From contig JACCTQ010000155.1 of assembly GCA_013812265.1 (NCBI GenBank), positions 1 to 10,259 of the forward strand: a stretch of 10,259 nucleotides of DNA, given 5' to 3'. This document shows, one piece after another, positions 1 through 6,155 of this stretch (within the stretch, counting starts at the first letter, position 1; each line of letters starts with the position of its first letter). The position numbers and the translations under genes are program-made. Source of the stretch: Actinomycetota bacterium. Lineage in GTDB: Bacteria > Actinomycetota > Thermoleophilia > Gaiellales > Gaiellaceae. The notes beneath the pieces were generated by a model. That model worked only from the letters and a program-made list of their open reading frames with translations, did no database searches and had not been told where the DNA came from.

Positions 1-61
1 TGTTTCCCCCATGTGCCCCCTTCTTCTTGCCTCGCCGAGACTCGCGTCGGCTGGGGCTCCC

Positions 62-78
62 GGCGGGCGAAGCCCGCC
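62..78. repeat. GC-rich perfect hairpin near the left edge
   Basis: Arms GGCGGGC and GCCCGCC (7 bp, perfect) flank a GAA triloop. An overlapping alternative pairing, CCGGCGG at 60-66 with CCGCCGG at 80-86, can also form. There is no T-tract on either side, so this is at best a factor-assisted or U-less terminator for a gene beyond the left edge, or an intergenic repeat element. The bases before about 140 hold no gene that I can support. Confidence 0.4.
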
Positions 79-140
79 TCCGCCGGCGATTCGCTCTGCA
101 CCCAGATTCTCCGAAGTCCTCGCCGCACGAGGAGTCAGGC

Positions 141-574
141 GTCGTCGTGCGCCCCCGTGCGCTGCGTTTGCTGCCGCGGAGTTTCGGGTTGGCGGCCCCA
201 GAGTTCAGGCTGCTTTTCGTCAGCACCGTGCAGGCGGCCGATGTTCCGGAAACTCCTCGGAGCGCCTGTTCGGCTTGGGTTCCCACCACGCCGTTCGTGC
301 TTGCGTTTGCGTCGAGCGTCGCCATCTCTGGCAGGCGGAACACTGGATCAGCGGCGTCCGCGAGTATGCGCTCGCCCTCGCTTGCCTCCGTCACGGTCTC
401 GACCCGAGTCACGGCAGAGGGTTCGACGACCTGCCGGCGAACGTGCTGCACCTTTTTGACGAAGCGCTGGTGCGCTCCGTGAAGCAAGACGATAGCCGGC
501 GAGCGCTTGCCGGTGCCATCGCTGCCCTGCTGTGTGAATCCGCGCACATTGGCCGACGTCCCCGTGCAGGTTGA
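141..574 (+). pseudogene. Remnant of a nucleotidyltransferase-like protein (C-terminal part, frameshifted)
   Basis: The last ~105 codons (about 257-574, frame 2, stop TGA 572-574) read as a plausible protein with LFGLGSHHAVRA, LWQAEHWISGVREYALALA and GRGFDDLPANV. From memory this resembles the helical C-terminal half of actinobacterial nucleotidyltransferase-like proteins of roughly 230-250 residues. The preceding family-like stretch, FGLAAPEFRLLF, lies in frame 3 (about 180-216), so a one-base deletion or equivalent seems to have occurred between about 216 and 260. No Gly-Ser plus Asp-x-Asp nucleotidyltransferase core is visible upstream, and the frame-2 sequence before 257 is low-complexity Arg/Ala/Pro. 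The gene therefore looks truncated and decayed. It is convergent with atpG. An intact but divergent 187-aa protein starting at 11 is the alternative. The family assignment is by recall and needs a profile search. Confidence 0.45.
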
Positions 575-585
575 AGCTCGGCTTC
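573..585. terminator. Weak hairpin between convergent gene ends
   Basis: GAAGC (573-577) and GCTTC (581-585) pair around a TCG loop in the 18-base gap between the plus-strand remnant and the atpG stop codon. The octamer TTCGCGAA (583-590) overlaps it and is itself palindromic. The stem is only 5 bp and there is no T-run, so termination here is a weak inference from position. Confidence 0.2.
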
Positions 586-592
586 GCGAAAC

Positions 593-1486
593 CTAGTTCG
601 TGAGAGCGTCCGCCCCCGCGACTACTTCCAGGATCTGCTGGGTGATGGCGGCCTGTCGGGCTCGGTTCATTGCCAGCGTGAGGCTGTCGATCAGCTCGCC
701 CGCGTTCCTCGAGGCATTACGCATGGCGGTCATGCGCGCACCCTGCTCGGACGCGGCTGACTCGAGCAGCGCCCGGTAGACCTCCGTCTCGACGTAGACC
801 GGGAGCAGCCGCTGGAGGATCTCTTCCGGCTCGGGCTCGTAGATGAAGTCGCCGCGCAGAGCGGCTTCGTGACGCTCGTCGTCCCCTTCCCGCTCGAGCA
901 CCTCTTCGGCGATCGGCAGCACGTCGTGCTCGACCACCCGTTGCGTCAGCGCGGACTCGAAGCGGTTGTAGACGATGACCACACGGTCGACCTCGTCGCC
1001 CGCATACAGCTCGGCGATCCGGTGGGCAATCGTTTGGGCGTCGGCGTAGGTCGGCCGGTCGGAGAACCCCGTCCAGGCCTGCTCGAGCTCGTAGCGTCGG
1101 AAGGTGAGCGTCGAGCGCCCCTTCCGCCCGGCAACGAGCCAGCGTACTTCGGTTCCGTCGCGCCGAAGCTGGCGCTCCAGGGCGAACGCCTGCCGCAACA
1201 CCTGCGCGTTGAAGGCACCGGCAAGGCCACGATCGCCCGTGAGCGGAAGAATCGCGACCCTCTTCACGTCGCGCCGCTGAAGCAGCGTGAGGCCACGAAC
1301 CGAGCTGCTCGCGCGAGCCGTCCCCACCATGAGCTCGAGCATGCGGTCGGCGTAGGGCCGCATCTCCTCGATGCGCGCCTGTGCCCGACGGAGCTTCGCA
1401 GCGGCCGTCAGCTCCATGGCACGCGTCACCTTGCGCGTGTTCCGGACCGACCGGATTCGCCGGGCGAGGTCTTGGGCGGTTGCCAT
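593..1486 (-). CDS. atpG: F1Fo ATP synthase subunit gamma
   Basis: This is the central rotor shaft of F1, coupling c-ring rotation to catalysis in the alpha3beta3 head. The 297-aa length is normal. The N-terminal helix carries the family signature IRSVRNTRKVTRAMEL followed by AAAKLRRAQ. LTGDRGLAGAFNAQVLR lies near residues 81-97. The long C-terminal helix has EQGARMTAMRNASRNAGELI and ends TLAMNRARQAAITQQILEVV, the classic gamma C terminus. ATG start; AAAGG at 1496-1500, overlapping the atpA stop, serves as a ribosome binding site 9 bases away. It lies 12 bases downstream of atpA and is the last gene of the operon here. The beta-subunit gene, which normally follows at once, is not present before the window edge. 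Confidence 0.98.
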   Translation of the reverse strand: MATAQDLARRIRSVRNTRKVTRAMELTAAAKLRRAQARIEEMRPYADRMLELMVGTARASSSVRGLTLLQRRDVKRVAILPLTGDRGLAGAFNAQVLRQAFALERQLRRDGTEVRWLVAGRKGRSTLTFRRYELEQAWTGFSDRPTYADAQTIAHRIAELYAGDEVDRVVIVYNRFESALTQRVVEHDVLPIAEEVLEREGDDERHEAALRGDFIYEPEPEEILQRLLPVYVETEVYRALLESAASEQGARMTAMRNASRNAGELIDSLTLAMNRARQAAITQQILEVVAGADALTN

Positions 1487-1498
1487 CCGGGCTCGCCT

Positions 1499-3034
1499 TT
1501 ACGCGGCGGCCCCCACGCCGTCTTCGGAGCTGACGTTGAAGCGCTCCCCGAAGCTCTTCAGCTCGCCTTCCAGACGCTCGCCGAGCTCCTCCGGCAGATC
1601 ACCGGTCTCGCGAATCTCACCGTAGATCGATCCCTCGGTGCGGAGGTGCTCGCGGAGGTCGTCGTTGAAGCGCGGCACATCTTCGGTGGGCACGTCGTCG
1701 AGATAGCCGTTGATCCCGGCGAAGATGGCCACTACTTGCTCCTCCATGGGCCACGGCTGGTACTGCGGCTGGTTCAGTATCGCCACCATCCGCTCGCCTC
1801 GCGCCAGCGCGTTCCGCGTTGCCTGATCGAGCTCGGAGCCGAACTGGGCGAATGCCTCGAGCTCGCGGTACTGCGACAGGTCGAGGCGCAGGCGGCCGGC
1901 CACCTTCTTCATCGCCTTGGTCTGCGCGCTCGTGCCCACCCGTGACACGGAGCGGCCGACGTTGACGGCCGGACGCACCCCGGAGAAGAAGAGGTCCGCC
2001 TCCAGGAAGATTTGCCCGTCGGTGATCGAGATGACGTTGGTGGGGATGTACGCGGCGATGTCTCCTGCCTGCGTCTCGATCACCGGCAGCGCCGTCAGCG
2101 AGCCGCCGCCCAGCTCGTCGGAGAGCTTGGAGGCGCGCTCGAGCAGCCGCGAGTGCAGATAGAAGACGTCGCCGGGGAACGCCTCGCGCCCGGGCGGGCG
2201 GCGCAGCAGCAACGACATCTGCCGGTACGCGTCGGCGTGCTTGGAGAGGTCGTCGTACATGCAGAGCGCATGGCCGCCGTTGAACATGATGTGCTCGCCC
2301 ATCGCGCAGCCGGCGTACGGCGCCATCCACTTGATAGGAGCGGCCTCCGAGGCGCCGGCCATGACGATGATCGTGTACTCCATGGCGCCCGCGTCCCGCA
2401 GGCGCTCGTACACCTGCGCAACCGTCGAGGCCTTCTGGCCGATGGCCACGTAGATGCAAATCACGCCGCTGTCTCCCTGGTTGAGGATGGTGTCGACGAG
2501 AATTGCCGTCTTGCCCGTGGATCGGTCCCCGATGATCAGCTCGCGCTGTCCCCTGCCGACGTTCGTCATCGAGTCGATGGCCTTGATTCCGGTCTGAAGA
2601 GGCTCCTTGACGGGCTGGCGGTCGACCACGCCGGAAGCCTTGAACTCGAGTGGCCGGGTCTCGGTCGTCTCGATGGGGCCGCGCCCGTCGAGCGGCTGTC
2701 CGAGCGGATTCACGATCCGGCCGACCAGGGCGTCTCCCACGGGAACGCTTGCCACGCGACTGGTGCGGCGGACAGGCTCGCCCTCCCTGACGTGCTCCCA
2801 TTCGCCGAACAGCGCGGTGCCGACGTTGTCCTCCTCCAGGTTGATGGCGATCCCCGTCACTCCGTGCTCGAACTCGAGCATCTCCATCGCGACGGCGTTC
2901 TCGAGCCCGTGCACGCGGGCAATCCCGTCGCTGATCTGAAGCACCTGCCCGACCTCCGCCAGGTCGGTCTCGACGTCGTACTCCTCGATCCGCTGCCGCA
3001 GGATCGAGGTGATCTCCTCAGGTCGAAGCCTCAT
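1499..3034 (-). CDS. atpA: F1Fo ATP synthase subunit alpha
   Basis: This is the regulatory, nucleotide-binding subunit of the F1 head; its sites are non-catalytic, but it donates the arginine finger to beta. The 511-aa length is standard. Domains run in order: N-terminal beta-barrel (about 25-95), nucleotide-binding domain, and C-terminal helical domain (from about 380). The P-loop GDRSTGKT spans residues 169-176, with K175 and T176 at the Escherichia coli positions. Residue 172 is Ser where E. coli has Gln. YDDLSKHADAYRQM and PPGREAFPGDVFYLHSRLLE are present, as is the arginine-finger segment VGRSVSRVG. The ATG start overlaps the end of atpH by 17 bases. It is supported by GGAAAGGA at 3040-3047, five bases upstream, and by the family-typical N terminus MRLRPEEITSILRQRIEEY. 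Confidence 0.98.
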   Translation of the reverse strand: MRLRPEEITSILRQRIEEYDVETDLAEVGQVLQISDGIARVHGLENAVAMEMLEFEHGVTGIAINLEEDNVGTALFGEWEHVREGEPVRRTSRVASVPVGDALVGRIVNPLGQPLDGRGPIETTETRPLEFKASGVVDRQPVKEPLQTGIKAIDSMTNVGRGQRELIIGDRSTGKTAILVDTILNQGDSGVICIYVAIGQKASTVAQVYERLRDAGAMEYTIIVMAGASEAAPIKWMAPYAGCAMGEHIMFNGGHALCMYDDLSKHADAYRQMSLLLRRPPGREAFPGDVFYLHSRLLERASKLSDELGGGSLTALPVIETQAGDIAAYIPTNVISITDGQIFLEADLFFSGVRPAVNVGRSVSRVGTSAQTKAMKKVAGRLRLDLSQYRELEAFAQFGSELDQATRNALARGERMVAILNQPQYQPWPMEEQVVAIFAGINGYLDDVPTEDVPRFNDDLREHLRTEGSIYGEIRETGDLPEELGERLEGELKSFGERFNVSSEDGVGAAA

Positions 3035-3611
3035 CTATGTCCTTTCCACTGGTCCGCTCCACGGACGAGCGCGAAGCGCTTCTCCTTGTTTTCAGCTCTT
3101 GACGAAGCTTCTCCAGGCGCCCGCGCACACTCGCGTCGACGCGCTGTGAGCCGGCCCGCAGGACGACCCCGCCGATAAGGCTGGGGTCCACCTTTCGAGT
3201 CGCCTGCACGCTCCGACCCGATGCACGCTCGATCTGCTCGAGGATGCGCGCCGCGTCCTCGTCCGACAGCTCGAAGGCGGTCGTCAGCTCGACGTCGAGC
3301 TGCCCCGACTCGGCGGCTGCGAGGCGCTCGAACTCGCGCTGCATGTCCTCCAGCTCGCCGCCGCGCCCGCGCTCGGTCACGACCAGCACAAAATTGCGGA
3401 CAAGCTCGTCGGCGTCTTCGAGCAATCCTTCGAGCGCCGACACCTTGGCACGCGGGTCGAGCTGCGGGTTCAGCATCAGCGCCCTGAGCTCGGGTACGTC
3501 GCGTGTCGACTCGACGAAGTAGGCGAGCTCCTCGCGAACCGGCTCCAGCCGCTCCTGATTCTGAGCAGCGTCGAAAAGAGCCCGGGCGTACACGCGCTCG
3601 GCTACAGCCAT
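3018..3611 (-). CDS. atpH: F1Fo ATP synthase subunit delta
   Basis: Delta is the peripheral-stalk subunit that clamps the b-subunit dimer to the top of F1. The 197-aa length is slightly longer than the common ~180, because of a polar Arg/Ser-rich tail after residue ~175. The N-terminal helical domain begins ERVYARALFDAA. The C-terminal domain carries DPSLIGGVVLRAGSQRVDAS, a typical OSCP/delta motif. ATG start, 10 bases after the atpF stop, with no clear Shine-Dalgarno, so coupling to atpF translation is likely. The tail overlaps the first codons of atpA. It is a separate gene and not the b-delta fusion known from mycobacteria. Confidence 0.96.
   Translation of the reverse strand: MAVAERVYARALFDAAQNQERLEPVREELAYFVESTRDVPELRALMLNPQLDPRAKVSALEGLLEDADELVRNFVLVVTERGRGGELEDMQREFERLAAAESGQLDVELTTAFELSDEDAARILEQIERASGRSVQATRKVDPSLIGGVVLRAGSQRVDASVRGRLEKLRQELKTRRSASRSSVERTSGKDIDEAST
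3040..3047 (-). promoter_or_regulatory. Shine-Dalgarno site fixing the atpA start
   Basis: GGAAAGGA on the minus strand ends five bases before the atpA ATG (3034-3032). It lies inside the last codons of atpH. It supports the start that overlaps atpH over a later internal start. Confidence 0.75.
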
Positions 3612-3621
3612 GGGGTACCCA

Positions 3622-4158
3622 TCAGTTCTGGCGTCCTTCGAGCACGGAGAAGTCGAGCTCGGAGATCGCCTCGTCGATCAGCCGGCGATGATCGTCCGGC
3701 GTCAGCACCTTGCCCGTCACCTTGTGCGCGGCGACCAGAGCGAGCTCGGCGATCTCGGTGCGGATCTGCTCGAGCGCGCGCCCGGTCTCGGCCTCGATCT
3801 GTCGCTTCGTCTCCTCGAGGCGGCGCTGGCGGTCGGCCTCCGTCTCCTCCCTCACACGCTCGCGCTGCGCGTCGGCAAGGCGGCGAGCCTCGCCGAGGAT
3901 CTCCTCGGCCTCGCCGCGCGCCTGCGCTCGCAGCTGGCGGTGCTCCTCGAGCAGCTTCCGCGCCTCCGCGCGTGCACGCTCCGACTCCTCGATCGACTCG
4001 CGGATCCGCAGCCGTCGCTCGTCGACGATCTTCTGAATCGGGCCGAACGCGTAGCGCCGCAGCGTGAGGAACGCGATCAGGAAGCAAACGAGGGTCCAGA
4101 TCATCAGACCCGGGTTCGGGTCGATCAGAGGGTTGGCGGCGAGTAAAGACCCAGACAT
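3622..4158 (-). CDS. atpF: F1Fo ATP synthase subunit b
   Basis: This is the membrane-anchored peripheral stalk, which dimerises and holds F1 static against the turning c-ring. It has 178 aa. One hydrophobic membrane helix (about residues 17-34, GLMIWTLVCFLIAFLTL) follows a short N-terminal segment. Then comes RRYAFGPIQKIVDERRLRI and a very long charged, Glu/Arg/Ala-rich helix with coiled-coil character (about 45-145). The C terminus, VAAHKVTGKVLTPDDHRRLID, is the delta-binding end. ATG start, only three bases after the atpE stop, with no Shine-Dalgarno, so translational coupling is likely. A long reading frame on the same strand in another phase is a shadow. Confidence 0.97.
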   Translation of the reverse strand: MSGSLLAANPLIDPNPGLMIWTLVCFLIAFLTLRRYAFGPIQKIVDERRLRIRESIEESERARAEARKLLEEHRQLRAQARGEAEEILGEARRLADAQRERVREETEADRQRRLEETKRQIEAETGRALEQIRTEIAELALVAAHKVTGKVLTPDDHRRLIDEAISELDFSVLEGRQN

Positions 4159-4161
4159 CGG

Positions 4162-4422
4162 CTAGACCAGAACGTAGGCGAGCAGGCCGCCGATCAAGCC
4201 GTAGAAGACAACCGCTTCGGTAAGGGCGAAGCCGAGCCACATGATCCCCTGCAGCTCACCGCGGAGCTCGGGCTGGCGGGCGACCGACTGGATCATGGAG
4301 CCGAAGATGTTGCCGATGCCGACCCCGGCACCGAGTGCGCCGAGGCCGATGCCGAGAGCGAGCGCGATCGCCTTGCCGGCGTCCGCGGCGGTCTCTGCTT
4401 GAGCGAGCAGGGTTGGAAACAC
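4162..4422 (-). CDS. atpE: F1Fo ATP synthase subunit c (proton type)
   Basis: This is the proteolipid that forms the rotating c-ring in the membrane. It has 86 aa with two transmembrane helices: TM1 about 18-43, Gly-rich with GAGVGIGNIFG, and TM2 about 60-84. They are joined by the conserved polar loop ARQPE (48-52). The ion-binding carboxylate is E69 in FALTEAVVFYG. Compared with sodium-type rings, the TM1 Gln is replaced by Ile (I36) and the residue after the Glu is Ala, so a proton-binding site is inferred. I chose the GTG start at 4422 because AGGAGG sits seven bases upstream. The longer frame from 4488 would read through that site and add an unrelated N terminus. It lies 67 bases after atpB. 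Confidence 0.96.
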   Translation of the reverse strand: MFPTLLAQAETAADAGKAIALALGIGLGALGAGVGIGNIFGSMIQSVARQPELRGELQGIMWLGFALTEAVVFYGLIGGLLAYVLV

Positions 4423-4429
4423 GTGAAGA

Positions 4430-4435
4430 CCTCCT
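4430..4435 (-). promoter_or_regulatory. Strong Shine-Dalgarno of atpE
   Basis: A perfect AGGAGG lies seven bases before the GTG start of atpE, inside the largest gap within the operon. It decides the start. It is also the strongest ribosome binding site I see in the window, which fits the need for about ten c subunits per complex. Confidence 0.85.
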
Positions 4436-4489
4436 AGTGGTTCGCCCGGTCTCGTTGCCGGGATTCTGGGGTGGGAGAAGCAAGCCAAT

Positions 4490-5374
4490 CTAATGTTCGG
4501 GCTCGATGGCCGAGCCGATGTAGATGGCGGACAGAGCGGCGAAGATGAAGGCCTGGATCGAGACCACGATGACGACCTCGAACAAGTAGAAGGCGATCGC
4601 GGCCGGCACCACGAGCGGGGCGAGCAAGAGGCTCTCGACGACGAACATCAGCCCGATGAACGTCAGGATGAGCATATGCCCGGCGAGCATGTTCGCGTAG
4701 AGCCGGACGCTCAGCGAGATCAAGCGCATGAACTGCCCGAGAATCTCGAGCGGCACGATGAGCGGGTACATGCCCTTCGGCACGTCGGGGATCCAGCTCT
4801 TGAAGTAGCCGACCGGTCCGTTGGCGCGGACGCCCTCGACGTGGGTGAAGACCCACGTCATGAGTGCGAGCGCCAGGGTGACGGCGATCGAGGACGTGGC
4901 GGCGTAGATGCCGAGCTGCGGGAGCTCCACGCCGCCGATCTCGACCGTCTCGTCCGAGAGCGGGAGCGGGATGAAGCCGACCATGTTGACGGTCCAGATG
5001 AAGAGCAACAGCGTGGCGCAGTACGGAAACCAGCGGCCGATCGCCTTCGTGGGCAGCCCCTGCTCGGCCACCTGCACCTGTGCGACCTCGTAGATCTGCT
5101 CACCGATCGTCTGCCTCGTACCGGGCCTCACACTGAGCCGCACGCGCATGAGCACGATCCCGAGCAGGATCGTGAGCACCGTGCCGAGCATCAGGTACGC
5201 GACGGCCTTGTTGATGGAGAGATCGAGCCTGCCGAGGTGAATGGGGACCCACTCGTGCAGCTCGAACTCCTCGGAGGGGTCGAACTTCTTCTCCTCTCCC
5301 CCCGCCTCCGAGGCGAGCGCAACTTGCGGGACGATGAGGAGAAGCCCGAAGAGGGCGAGGGCCAGTCTCTTCAC
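4490..5374 (-). CDS. atpB: F1Fo ATP synthase subunit a
   Basis: This is the stator membrane subunit that provides the two proton half-channels. It has 294 aa. A signal-peptide-like N terminus (MKRLALALFGLLLIVPQVALA, probable cleavage near residue 21) precedes an acidic linker and then five to six membrane helices. The essential arginine is R224 in LSVRLYANMLAGH, and the conserved Gln is Q274 in SIQAFIF. The E. coli pair E219/H245 appears swapped here as H233/E266, a covariation known from mitochondria and many bacteria. The GTG start overlaps the stop of the AtpI-like gene in a GTGA quartet (5371-5374), which implies translational coupling. A 493-aa open frame on the opposite strand is an antisense shadow. 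Confidence 0.97.
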   Translation of the reverse strand: MKRLALALFGLLLIVPQVALASEAGGEEKKFDPSEEFELHEWVPIHLGRLDLSINKAVAYLMLGTVLTILLGIVLMRVRLSVRPGTRQTIGEQIYEVAQVQVAEQGLPTKAIGRWFPYCATLLLFIWTVNMVGFIPLPLSDETVEIGGVELPQLGIYAATSSIAVTLALALMTWVFTHVEGVRANGPVGYFKSWIPDVPKGMYPLIVPLEILGQFMRLISLSVRLYANMLAGHMLILTFIGLMFVVESLLLAPLVVPAAIAFYLFEVVIVVSIQAFIFAALSAIYIGSAIEPEH

Positions 5375-5760
5375 CGCGCCGTCCCGAAGTACGACGCAAG
5401 CGAGATCCCGAGCTCGAGCGTGTACGCGAGCGCGTACACGAGCGCGGCGGCCAGCCCGACCTCCGCGTTGCCGGCGGCAACCGCGATCACGACGACCATC
5501 ACGGCCACCGCCCTGAACATCATGCCAACGCCCACCACGCCTGAGCGGGCGAGATTACCCGCACCGAGTCCCAGGCGGGACAGTAGGGCGGTCAGGACCT
5601 GTGCGCCGGCCCAGAGCGCCGCACCGAGCGCCCAGCCGGCGAGCGGCCAGCCGGCGATCAGGAAAACCGGGAGTGCCAAGGCAACGACGGCCGAGGCCGC
5701 GATCGCGGGCAGCAGGCGACCCGGAAGGGGCCGGGGCGTCGAGAAGGCGTTCGCCCTCAC
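5371..5760 (-). CDS. atpI: ATP synthase subunit I (AtpI-like) membrane protein
   Basis: AtpI-family proteins sit at the head of many atp operons and are thought to assist Fo or c-ring assembly; they are not part of the mature enzyme. The product has 129 aa and four predicted membrane helices (about 17-36, 39-60, 74-96 and 98-122). An arginine (R83) sits at the start of the third helix in MMFRAVAVMVVV. The length and four-helix layout fit the family, but similarity is low, as is usual. The GTG start at 5760 forms a GTGA overlap with the AtpZ-like stop, and the stop forms another with atpB. This double coupling is the strongest evidence for gene and start. A longer frame extending to 6024 reads through the upstream gene and is unlikely. 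Confidence 0.8.
   Translation of the reverse strand: MRANAFSTPRPLPGRLLPAIAASAVVALALPVFLIAGWPLAGWALGAALWAGAQVLTALLSRLGLGAGNLARSGVVGVGMMFRAVAVMVVVIAVAAGNAEVGLAAALVYALAYTLELGISLASYFGTAR
5419..5440. repeat. Near-perfect palindrome inside the AtpI-like gene
   Basis: The 10-base arms CGTGTACGCG and CGCGTACACG are separated by AG. The sequence lies within codons for the repeated pattern Leu-Val-Tyr-Ala-Leu-Ala-Tyr-Thr, in the last membrane helix. Similar Tyr and Ala codons may create it by chance, and no function is assigned. Confidence 0.5.
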
Positions 5761-5960
5761 TCGAAGAACCCCCGGTAGCGCCGATAGACGGCATAGACCC
5801 CGGCTGGAATCCCCACCACTCCGCCCGCCAGTGCGCCAAGACTCCACGAGCCGACGGCCCAGCCGAACAGGGCGCCCAATCCGATCCCCGCGGCCGTCGT
5901 TCCCGAGAGAACGGCTCCCGCGCCGGCCGGGTGAAAGGAAGAACCGGGCGAGCGAGCCAC
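5757..5960 (-). CDS. AtpZ-like (AtpI-family) small membrane protein, first gene of the atp operon
   Basis: AtpZ/ATPase gene 1-type proteins are short two-helix membrane proteins encoded next to atpI; assembly or ion-handling roles have been proposed. The 67-aa product has two glycine-rich hydrophobic helices (about 18-37 and 41-59). The first reads TTAAGIGLGALFGWAVG and the C-terminal end is AGVYAVYRRYRGFFE, the family-like finish (Gly-x-Tyr ... Tyr-Arg). The GTG start at 5960 is inferred from an extended -10 element that ends eight bases before it and from the lack of coding character upstream. An upstream in-frame ATT or GTC is possible. The stop overlaps the AtpI-like start (GTGA). Membership is inferred mostly from topology and position. 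Confidence 0.65.
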   Translation of the reverse strand: MARSPGSSFHPAGAGAVLSGTTAAGIGLGALFGWAVGSWSLGALAGGVVGIPAGVYAVYRRYRGFFE

Positions 5961-5967
5961 TTCCTCG

Positions 5968-5976
5968 ACAATAGCA
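5968..5976 (-). promoter_or_regulatory. Extended -10 promoter of the atp operon
   Basis: TGC followed by TATTGT on the minus strand matches an extended -10 (TGn-TAnnnT). Seven bases separate it from the GTG of the AtpZ-like gene, so transcription would begin at or next to the start codon and give a leaderless mRNA. No good -35 hexamer is seen at 17 bases. GAGGAA directly abuts the GTG and is too close to act as a ribosome binding site. Confidence 0.45.
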
Positions 5977-6140
5977 GAGGGAAACGGACTTTGTGACAGC
6001 GAGAAATGGCTTGGCGATAAGCAAACCGTAGGAGTTAGCACGTAGTTTGTCGCAGCAGGCAGCGGACCGGCGTCCCGTTCAACGACCGCCTGTCCACCTT
6101 CGTCGACGCCGCTGTCCGGGACGGCGACCGCGGTCCGGAA

Positions 6141-6146
6141 TAGCAT
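6141..6146 (+). promoter_or_regulatory. -10 element of the DUF354 gene
   Basis: TAGCAT lies nine bases before the GTG start, and no Shine-Dalgarno separates them, which fits a leaderless transcript. No -35 is recognised. The rest of the 195-base divergent region (5961-6155) is partly AT-richer around 5970-6050 and shows no other gene or structured RNA that I can support. Confidence 0.35.
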
Positions 6147-6155
6147 CAACCGACG

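Noticed and set aside
2012..3178. 388-aa plus-strand open frame opposite atpA, and a similar 358-aa frame at 869-1945 opposite atpG/atpA
   Set aside because: Same high-GC antisense effect; the minus strand encodes unmistakable ATP synthase subunits.
4162..4488. Longer atpE reading from 4488 (108 aa)
   Set aside because: It would translate the AGGAGG site and add an unrelated N terminus; the GTG at 4422 has ideal spacing.
4493..5974. 493-aa plus-strand open frame opposite atpB, the AtpI-like and AtpZ-like genes
   Set aside because: It is antisense to clearly conserved genes, rich in Arg/Asp/His/Glu without any domain, and typical of the open mirror frame in high-GC coding DNA.
5371..6024. 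217-aa version of the AtpI-like protein
   Set aside because: The N-terminal ~88 residues overlap the AtpZ-like gene in another frame and are Arg/Ser/Gly-rich filler; GTG 5760 overlaps the preceding stop exactly.
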